Source: Rapana venosa (taxonomy: Eukaryota; Mollusca; Gastropoda; Neogastropoda; Muricidae). From it: a DNA stretch of 64,000 bases. Location: positions 58,025,826-58,089,825 of the forward strand of contig CM054140.1 of NCBI GenBank assembly GCA_028751875.1, in the 5' to 3' direction. Made by a program: the position numbers and the translations under genes. This document shows, piece by piece, positions 56,026 to 64,000 of this stretch. The notes under the pieces were generated by a model, which ran no database searches, was not told the origin of the DNA, and was given only the letters and a program-made list of their open reading frames with translations. Each line of letters starts with the position of its first letter. The first letter of the stretch is position 1.

Positions 56026-58542
56026 GTGAGCATGCTGCATTAATTGTGAAAGGAAAATCTCAAATTTATGGCATATTGCTGACATTAAGATTATGTTACA
56101 CTTACAGCCCCAAACTACACCACTTTCTTCTGTCTCTTGCTGAGCACTTTGTCTCTGCTGCCAACTCCCTCCTGTTGAGTCTGTTGACACTCGCTTAGTC
56201 ACTGTGACAGTTATTAAAATGGAAAACAATATAAACATTCAAAAGAACCTTTCCTGCACATCACCTACCTACCACCCCACCCTTAACAAATTTAAACAAA
56301 AAAGTTGTTTGACCCCCCCCCCCCCCCCCCCCCCAAAAAAAAAGCCATATTATGATTTAAATTTGAATAAATTAGACATTAATCAAGAACCATGTAAGTT
56401 TTAATTTAAAGGTTTGTTGAAATGTATTCATGAGCATTTGTTACCTTGTGTGGGGGTCACTCTGTGGGTGTGTGGTGGAGGTGGTGGTGTTTGTTTTTGT
56501 TATTGTCCTTTACTTTGCATTCACATTTTTGCATGTAACTAAATGAACATTAGCTTAAAGATTTCTTTCTTTTTAAATGATGTTTTAAAAAAACCTCACC
56601 ATCTTGTCTTGAAGATGTTATTGACATTTTCAAGATGATCTGACAGGACACAACATGTATGGGGGGACTTGTGCTGGTGTTGTCCAATCCTGATTCAGCT
56701 GTTGTCACTCTTGCTCTTGAGGTAAGAAATTTGCATGGAATATGTTATTACTAATATGAGTAATGGTACCTTTTTTTCTTCTTTTTTATTCAAATTTTTT
56801 TGTTGTTTTTAGAAAAAGAAACAAACAAGTGCATTCAGATTGAATACAACATTTTAAGTTAAATGTCTTTTTATATTGTATCATATACCTACGTGCACAA
56901 ACACAGAAGACAATGGTACCATCCACAAATCATAAAATAAATACTGAGTCAGAGTTGGTACGTATTCATTACTGTATTAATTTAATAAAACTACTGTATG
57001 TAAGCTGAAACACAGCCAAGGCCAAGGCTGGTTGAAATTTGTAAAAACCATAAGCTTCTTTCCCCTTCTTCATTCTCCCAACCCCCTCCTTCCTCCCATC
57101 TCTTCTCTTTTTTTGTGTGAGTTGCATAGCATTAGCACACACTGTTCCAAGCATCATCTTTTGTTTCCTGTAAGAGGGGGAACATTTTTTTGTTTTAAAA
57201 TTCACAATCATAGCAGGTGGTCACTGGTGGAAGGGTTGCAGTATAAACTATGAAGTGATGTGAAGAACTGTGTTTGCAGACCCTGCTGCTGCTGGGTGAG
57301 GAGAAAGAGTCTCGACCAATTATAGCATCGTACATAGGCATGCTGGACCAGCTGGAAGCTCTTCTGCTCAGGTTTGTGACTGAATTGTTGCACCAAGTTA
57401 TTAAAAAGAGAGAGAGAGACTTCCCCCACTAACAAACTGACTACTTATAAAGAATAAGTTGGTCTTTGTGTAAGTGTGCGAATTAAATTCAGAAACCATT
57501 AACACACGCATTTACACACAAAACAATATGTACGTGTATGCCCATCTATGATGTCATTTTCGTAAAAAATAAGCTGTAAATTATTGTGAAGCAAACTTCA
57601 CCTCAAAACTTTAAATATAAGCACTCATTTTTCTTCACATGTAGTACTTACAGTCACTTTACCAGTTTGTGCAGTTATAAATGGGATCTGTTCTACATAA
57701 TTTTCTTCTCTGTAACAGTATAAGTGTTGCTTGGTCTTTTACTTGTAAAAAATGGTCGGTGTGGAAACATTTTTGCTGGTCACTTTTCAGATCCCAGTGT
57801 GAAGAAAACATACGGACTCTGGCTGACCAGTTGTATTCTCTCTTGATTGACACCTCGTCCGCACCTCTTCGGGATTCCAGTAACACGCAGACTCGAAGGT
57901 GAGTCTTTACTTTTATCTGTTTTTCTGTGTGTGTGTGTATGTTCGTGCGTGCATCTGTGCGTGAGTGATCTTCAGTTTAACGTCTATTCACATTTAGTGA
58001 TTTTAGGCGTGTGTGTGTTTTAAGATGACAGTGTTGACCATGTGAATGTGGGCGTGTGCACAGTTTGTTTGTTTCTTTAGATCCCTTGTTTTCAAGATTC
58101 AGATTGAAGAAGTTTAAACGCATGCACAGATGTATGATTTATAGTTATAATTGTTTGGTATAGTATACCTTCACTATCCCCGTGGGGATGCCAGGGGCCT
58201 GTCAGCATAAATAGCATCCCCACCTTCTGGGAATGCTGTACTTGGAATTCCCTCTTTTCTATCCCTTTCTTTGTTTCTGCCTTGTTCCTTTTCTTCTCAT
58301 CACCTCCTTCTTATCTATTTTCTGCCTTCTTGGTCCATTCTCCTGCTTTTTTTCCAGAAAGACGTATAAGATTTTCTCTTCCATGCGGAAGTCGGATGTG
58401 CTGGGCCTGACTTGTCAGGCGCTTAACGGCAGCGCAATGCATTTTTGCTTCATATGACAGATAACAATAGTTGCTTTCTGAGCGTTCAACAAAGAAGAAG
58501 AAGAAAGCAAACCTTCACTTATACACAGTGCTGCACATGCTG

Positions 58543-58580
<38 letters not shown>

Positions 58581-61180
58581 ATACTCTCACAAATTGATAC
58601 ACACACGCATATGCCAGTTAGTATTTTTGAACAACTGTTTTATTTGTTTTGTGCATACAGAGCAAGCGGAAACATGAAAGGCAAAGGAAGTACAAAGAAT
58701 ACAAAGTCTGTGGTCCTGCAAGTTCGAGGAATATGTGATCAGGTATTGCAGAACTTTGTACACATTAAATTAATCTTTTTTGTGAGAATGGATATTTCCA
58801 GATTGTAGGTAGAACTTTGGATTGGGCTCTGTATTCCTGATTGTTTATCTTTATGTTTACTAATAATTGAATCATTAGCAAGGTTTTTAGTTCCATCTTG
58901 GAAGTTACGAATACAGGAATGCCTGTACGTAGCAGGTTATGTTCTTGTAAGAATATGTTTGTTTTGGGTTGTTTTTTTATTTAGGTGATGAGTATGTGTG
59001 GGTCTGCCACTGTATGTGTGTTGTGTGAGTGTGTGTGTGTGTACAGGTTTACTATGGTCACTCACTTCTTTTTAAATTTATATGCATGCACATACTTGAA
59101 TATATCTAGGTATGCAAATTGTGTACTTTGTTCATATAAGCATAAGCATGTGTCCGTGTGTGTGTGAGAGTATGTATGTGTGTGTGCTTGCATGAGTGGG
59201 TTTGTGTATGTGGGTGCACAGGTGTGCATGCGTGAGTGGGTATGTGTTGGAGAGAGACGGGGAAGTGGAAGGGGGGAAAGGGGGGGTCAGAAGGGACATA
59301 AGGAGAGGGTGAGAGCATGGTGGTGGGGTAACTTGGCTTTTGGAGTGCCTAGTGAAGAATAGACTGTGAATGTGTGTGTGTGTGTGTGAGTACTTTTCTG
59401 AGAATGGAAACTACATATGTATGATTTCTTCTTAGTAATTCTGAGGATCAGCAGTTGCTCATTCTTTCCTTTCTGTCTAGGCTGACAGAGACTTGTGCAT
59501 ACGGCTGTTGCTGCGGGTGAAAGGAGTGGTCAGCGTCACCTTTGACACCGGCAAAAAACAGTGCTTGCTGCGCACCAAGGCTGACGTCAAGCCAGAGGTA
59601 TTTATCTTTTTATTTATTCTTTTGTTTCCAGAATAACAGAAAAAGCGCTCGTGAGCTTTTTTACATCCACTCCCCATGTGCATAGTTTTGTAAATTTTGT
59701 AAGGTGTTCCCCAACCAGCACACAATGGAAAAGCGGAACAGGTTTTAATGTGCGCGCAAGAAAGTGTGTGATTGTGAGAGAGAGAGAGAGCTCTTTAAAA
59801 GATTGATCCCTACGCTGCTGCTTACCAAGAAGGGTTTATATTATTACATATATATATGTGTGTGTGTAAGCAACAGCAGCATTCCCTAACATAACTCCAA
59901 ACGAAGCAACTAAAGCAAGAGGCAAGCAAAAGGAGAAGAAGAAAAAAAAAGAAACACAACAACAACAAAAGAAAAGAAGGAAAAAAAGGGACTTGCTTCA
60001 GATTATTATCAGATTTGCATTGGATAGAGGGTTGACTGAGATTTTCTTTTGTGTCTTGGTTGGTTGTGTGTCTTGAATATTAAGATTTGAAAAACAAAAA
60101 AATTGTTTTTAGCTTGTGATTTTCAGAAAGACAACACTGGATTGTGAAGAAAAGTAAACACAATATCGTTATTTATTCCCTAAAGTTGGCATGTGGTTAT
60201 TGAAATGGTGGAGCAGGGGAACAGTCGCATATGCATAAATCTCACCTTTGAGGAACCTTGGAGCTCTAACAGAGGAGAGGGGTGCGGGAAATCTTATTTG
60301 GTTTGTTTTTGTATGTGAATGTGATAACTATTTCTAATACAATCACTTCTGAATAGTATTTCAAGTATGGTTACTTACACATTAACCTCGTCAATTTTTT
60401 TTTTAGATCTTGTGTCTCTTAGTTTTGTGTTTTATAATATGTTTCACCACTGCAGAACCTCAGAGCTCTAACCAGGGAACGAACACAGAAAAAGAAAAGA
60501 AAACTGTGTCCCTTTTTTTATATTTTTCAGACCTTGGTTCGAGCTATTGCCAAGTCAATGACCATGACTGCCCAGCAAGTGATAAGGAATGAAAATGGAG
60601 ATGAAGTAAGTGTTAAAAACAGAACTTCTTATTAACATTGGAGCATGGATATTAAATGTGTGTTGATCGTGTACAGTGAAGATTAACCTGTGCAGAATCA
60701 AGCTTTGTGCCTTGTTTTAGAGACAAAAAGATCATACATTTTTTTCCCCCTGACTTCTATTGATGTACTTTGGTGAATTTCGTGTATGGTAAGTCTTTTA
60801 AAGCATATGGTTCATTGTGTTTGCTATTAAGGATGCTATTTCTGAAAGGGTTAAGGAATCAGTGTCATTTTGGATATCAACTGTTTGCAAACATCTTGTA
60901 ATCGGTACTTAAATTTTTTTAAAAAAATCTCTCTCATAACTGTGTTTGTGTGCAGTCCTTGGTGTCTTTCAACACAAGCAACGGGCACTGCACAGAGACA
61001 GCTTCCCAGGGGAAAGAAAACGCAGGCTTGATGCCGCCGTACCTTTCGGATGATGAAGAGGAAAAACGTGTGCAGAATGAGGAGAAGAACACCATCTCCA
61101 GAGGAAGCGCCAACGAAAGCACAGCGTCGAAATGGTTCAGTGCTGCAGCCAGCTTCCTTACCAGTTCCTTTTACTGGTGA
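55939..61180 (+). CDS. ARMC1: Armadillo repeat-containing protein 1
   Basis: A complete gene with eight coding exons: 55939-56025, 56647-56721, 57280-57371, 57791-57898, 58661-58742, 59481-59597, 60531-60605 and 60956-61180. The total is 861 nt, or 286 residues (human 282). ARMC1 is a cytosolic and mitochondrial protein associated with the mitochondrial intermembrane-space bridging complex; its C-terminus drives mitochondrial targeting. Visible here is an N-terminal single-ARM-like helical part (residues about 25-85, with GGLVLVLSNPDSAVVTLALE). A charged linker follows, then a beta-alpha-beta domain at about 137-210 resembling a heavy-metal-associated fold but without a Cys-x-x-Cys motif (VVLQVRGI, GVVSVTFDTGKKQCLLRTK). 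An acidic stretch leads to the family-specific end WFSAAASFLTSSFYW. All splice phases are consistent. The identification is confident. Confidence 0.94.
56647..56721 (+). CDS. ARMC1: ARMC1 exon 2
   Basis: 25 codons in phase 0-0 encoding DTTCMGGLVLVLSNPDSAVV and the start of the ARM-repeat helix. The acceptor is TGACAG and the donor is GTAAGA. Confidence 0.9.
57280..57371 (+). CDS. ARMC1: ARMC1 exon 3
   Basis: Continues the ARM repeat (TLLLLGEEKESRPIIASYIG, then MLDQLEALLL). The acceptor is GTTTGCAG and the donor is AG-GTTTGT in phase 2. Confidence 0.9.
57791..57898 (+). CDS. ARMC1: ARMC1 exon 4
   Basis: Helical segment (SQCEENIRTLADQLYSLLID), equivalent to the human KLLASEIYDILQ region, followed by a polar linker. 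The acceptor is CTTTTCAG and the donor is AG-GTGAGT in phase 2. Confidence 0.9.
58178..58504 (+). repeat. Dispersed 325-bp element with AAG-rich end, copy 3
   Basis: Begins CCCCGTGGGGATGCCAGGGG and ends AACAAAGAAGAAGAAGAA. It lies in the ARMC1 intron between exons 4 and 5. Confidence 0.78.
58661..58742 (+). CDS. ARMC1: ARMC1 exon 5
   Basis: Basic linker (GNMKGKGSTKNTKS), then the first beta strand VVLQVRGI, which aligns with human VVLHIDGL. The acceptor is GCATACAG and the donor is CAG-GTATTG. Confidence 0.9.
59481..59597 (+). CDS. ARMC1: ARMC1 exon 6
   Basis: 39 codons in phase 0-0: ADRDLCIRLLLRVKGVVSVTF, then DTGKKQCLLRTKADVKPE, matching human LCEEALLKIKGVISFTF and RIRSDLKAE. The acceptor is CTGTCTAG. 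A reversed SINE tail begins about 10 nt into the following intron. Confidence 0.93.
60531..60605 (+). CDS. ARMC1: ARMC1 exon 7
   Basis: 25 codons in phase 0-0 (TLVRAIAKSMTMTAQQVIRN, then ENGDE), matching the human [20 protein letters not shown]. The acceptor is TTTTTCAG and the donor is GTAAGT. Confidence 0.93.
60956..61180 (+). CDS. ARMC1: ARMC1 exon 8 (C-terminus, stop)
   Basis: 74 codons plus TGA. An acidic disordered stretch (LSDDEEEKRVQNEE) is followed by the conserved C-terminal helix SKWFSAAASFLTSSFYW. In human ARMC1 the equivalent ending, SWLSTAANFLSRSFYW, is needed for mitochondrial association. The acceptor is TGTGTGCAG. Confidence 0.94.
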   Translation, partial: SLVSFNTSNGHCTETASQGKENAGLMPPYLSDDEEEKRVQNEEKNTISRGSANESTASKWFSAAASFLTSSFYW

Positions 61181-62042
61181 TCTCATGGAGTGCCGTTGTA
61201 GGCTGAAAGACTGATGTATCATAGTTGGTTGTTTTTTTTTACAAATCCACCGAAATAGAGAAAAAAAGATTATATATGGTTTATTGCAAATGTTTGTTAA
61301 GAGTTAAGGTGTGGGACATGGGGGGTTAATATCTGATCAAAAATTGTTTGTCAGTTCATGTTTATAGTTATACCACAAGTTAAAAGGCCAGCGCCTACAA
61401 ATCCATTATAAACTGTACAAATCTCTAAATTACTCAATTTCATCCATTCTAACCCTGAAAGAAATCCAGTATGGCCACCAAAACTAATTTGCTATCTTCT
61501 GCAAGTTTGAATTGAAAAGCAACACAAGAATACTGTTTTTCACAGGCATGTTTTATTTAAAACCCAAGTTCTTTGCACAGAACAGTCTCCACATGGCAAT
61601 TTTTAACATGAAAAAACTCTACAAAGTTGACGACATCTACTTACGTTTCTAACCTTTATAAAAAAATTTAAAAAGGCTCACAATTATTCTGGAGAGCATT
61701 GTGGAGTTTATGAGATGAGGTGATTATTGGAGTGGGAAATGATATTTTTGCATGATTTTTTTTCATGTGTGTTTTTTACGAGTCTGTTGGAATTTGGCTA
61801 TGTCTGTTCAGTTTGAAAAGGATGGTACAGTTATGTTCATGTAAACAGAATGTTTGTAGTGATTTGAAAAAAAGGAGCAGAGAATGGTTACTTTTTATAT
61901 GCTTGTACTCTAAGTCAAAATGTAATTGAAACGAGGCACTTCACCATTGCTGGAAGTAAACTTTTTTTTTTTTTTTTTAGAGAGAGAATTGACAGAAAAC
62001 ATATTTAATTGAAGCAAAGAAAGATGAAAGATTGGTGTGCTG

Positions 62043-62048
62043 AATAAA
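62043..62048 (+). promoter_or_regulatory. ARMC1: Candidate ARMC1 polyadenylation signal
   Basis: A canonical AATAAA about 0.86 kb downstream of the stop in otherwise repeat-poor DNA (61181-62040). This would give a 3' UTR of roughly 0.9 kb. Confidence 0.4.
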
Positions 62049-63195
62049 GGAACAGGACCTCATTCTTTCTTATTTGTCAGTGCACAAAACAATGACTAGA
62101 ACAAAAACCCAGACTAATTACAGCGTTATCACAATTGAACAAATAGAAATGGATAAAAACAAATGCAGGCAACTACTTACAACTTTATCCACATTATGAT
62201 GATTTCAATCTTGTTTATAGCCCTGTCGTCCACAGAGGCCATATTGGGGATGTGTTATGATGATTTATCAAAGATCCAGCCCTTTACTCCTTGAGGAAGT
62301 GTTAGAGTACGGCACTGAATTTTTCAGCAAGTGTGTCTTGGGCAAGTTGGACGCAGTGAACTCAAGCCTCACCAGGAAGTGGATGCATGCTGGGTATGTA
62401 CATGTTACCCATAGCTTCAGCCTTAGCTGGCCTCTTCTGTTATGAAAAGTGGATGGGTTTTTAACGTGTGTGCAAGACGTTATGCATGTGTTTGCATATG
62501 GGACCTTAATTTGTATCTCACACACGAAGGACTTGGAGGAGAATGAGATTAAAAATGTACCAGCATTTGAATTGGTACCAACAGTCATTCCCAAGAGTAA
62601 AGGATGCTGTGAATGAAAGCCTTAGCCAAGGTTCAAATCTGTGCTCTCAATTATCTTCTGATCTGGAGTTCCATGCTTCAACCACTAGGCTAGAGGATCT
62701 TCCATTCTCCTCCTCCACACCCTTTCCCCCGACAGATTTATTATAACTGCAAAATACCTTTTCAGTTGTCTTCTTCATCAAATTTAGCTTTAAAAAAAAA
62801 AGAAGAAGAAAAATCATTTGTATTGGCTCATGTTCATTTATTTTGTTTTTACCTACCTGTTGATCAATCTAATTTCAAATCGTCTGTTTTTAAAAATTGA
62901 TGTAAAAATGGAATTGTTAGAAAAGAATATAACTGGTGCTTTTTGTAAAGACAAAGCAGCAGAAATTAAACCTGATTTAAAAGGTTTTTATGCCCAGTTT
63001 TTATTTTCTATGAGCTTGTTTGTGTGAAAGAATGGAATGAGAATGGAGAGATGGAAACGAGTTGAAACAGCAGCGGGGCATGAGTAAGGTTGTTTGAGTG
63101 CAAATGTCTGTGGGAAGTGTGTATCACAAATAACTATCAATAGAAAATGAATTTTTAAAAATCTACACACCCATTAGCATGATCTTAGCACAAGG

Positions 63196-63476
63196 AGGTA
63201 AAGGTATGTGGTCATAGGGGAGTGAGACATCAGAGACCTCAACTTCTCCAGGGGCCAGCATATTGAGGGCAGCACCCATCTCCTCTCCCTCGCTGCTTTA
63301 CCTTCCCTGACCCTAAAGAGGCAGGTACCCATTTACAGCTGGGTGAACTGGAGGACTGTACTGCATCCAAGGTGCGCAACGGTCACCCACCCACCCACTT
63401 GGTAACCACGCTTGATGCTGCTTAACATTGGCTTGGGGAAAGTGAGTGCTCTGACCACTGAGCTATCCTGTCCCCC
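63196..63476 (-). repeat. tRNA/5S-rRNA hybrid SINE
   Basis: Same family, with the A-box-like GATAGCTCAGTGGTCAGAGC and the 5S-like block AGCATCAAGCGTGGTTACCA. It lies about 1.15 kb past the ARMC1 poly(A) signal. Confidence 0.75.
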
Positions 63477-64000
63477 TAGGGGGTAGGAAAGTTAAAAGAA
63501 GGTGCGGAGGAGGAAGGGATATTGAAAACACAAAACGTGATTTGATTTAGGTAGCACCGTTTCCTTTTATTCTTCACTGTTCACTTAATTACTTTTTTTT
63601 TTACAAACATACATATCAGCAAAATCTCGTACAAAAAAATATGGTTCATCATGATATAAAGTACATCAATGAATAGCTGCACATAATGTAGTGCATCATA
63701 ATGACATCAAAATGTAAAGATAAACCTGTTCTTAGTCTGGATTGTGGAAAGAAATTACGCTTTTCTAAGGCAAAAACTACTCAAAACATATATTCACATA
63801 AAGCGTGTGTTGTAGAGTATTGACCAAGAAAATGTGAACAAATACTGTTGGTTAAGTATGTTACTTACTTCTCCTCCCCCCCCCCCAAAAAAAAAAAAAT
63901 CTTATAATCAATTTGCATGCATTGATTTTGACTGGGTTACGTTCATGGATTTGTGTTTAAGTTTGGCACAAAAAACATGCAGTATCCCTGACTTTGCTCC

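Larger units (their letters stand above)
61181..64000. other. ARMC1 3' UTR and downstream flank
   Basis: 61181 to about 62060 is the likely 3' UTR. After it come a reversed SINE (62440-62695) and unique AT-rich DNA with a short unrecognised open frame (62818-63027). A hybrid SINE lies at 63196-63476, then AT-rich DNA to the end. Confidence 0.5.

Overview
This is eukaryotic nuclear DNA, most likely from a mollusc and probably a marine gastropod (inference). The grounds are spliced genes with GT/AG introns, animal-specific protein families, and a very high load of (GT)n, (GA)n, poly-C and poly-G tracts. Families of tRNA-derived SINEs with central domains familiar from mollusc genomes point the same way. 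No bacterial operon, CRISPR array, rRNA gene or functional tRNA gene was seen.

Three host genes can be assembled from splice sites and reading-frame phase. (1) On the minus strand, 26376 down to 6760, lies the 5' part of a gene for a secreted or surface protein. It has a signal-peptide exon, an EGF-like exon, a Pro/Gln-rich exon, and an exon ending in a second EGF-like domain. All junction phases agree, and the gene continues past the last exon I can see, probably off the left edge. Its family is not identified. (2) On the minus strand, 41933 down to 33170, is a complete seven-exon PPP1R8 (NIPP1) gene of 330 codons. It encodes an FHA domain, a diverged PP1-docking motif and the conserved C-terminal tail. 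(3) On the plus strand, 55939 to 61180, is a complete eight-exon ARMC1 gene of 286 codons, ending in the characteristic Ser-Phe-Tyr-Trp C-terminus.

Between PPP1R8 and ARMC1 lies a retrotransposon block. A decayed non-LTR element of CR1/L2 type runs on the minus strand from about 44.8 to 52.0 kb; its ORF1 carries an SGNH-hydrolase-like domain. A separate RT fragment of another LINE family lies on the plus strand at 52.5 to 53.65 kb. A composite tandem array with embedded (GA)n and (GT)n tracts sits beside the 3' end of the first LINE.

The rest is introns and intergenic DNA filled with microsatellites and SINEs. At least five dispersed families are visible: a tRNA-headed SINE with two different tails, a Leu/Ser-tRNA-like SINE, a tRNA/5S-rRNA hybrid SINE, a roughly 325-bp element with an AAG-rich end, and a tail unit ending in (ATT)n. 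One SINE tail has expanded into an 11-copy minisatellite at 6.04-6.61 kb. I found no convincing new multi-gene system. The observations most worth following are the unidentified EGF gene, the altered PP1-docking motif in NIPP1, the tRNA/5S hybrid SINE and the SINE-derived minisatellite.
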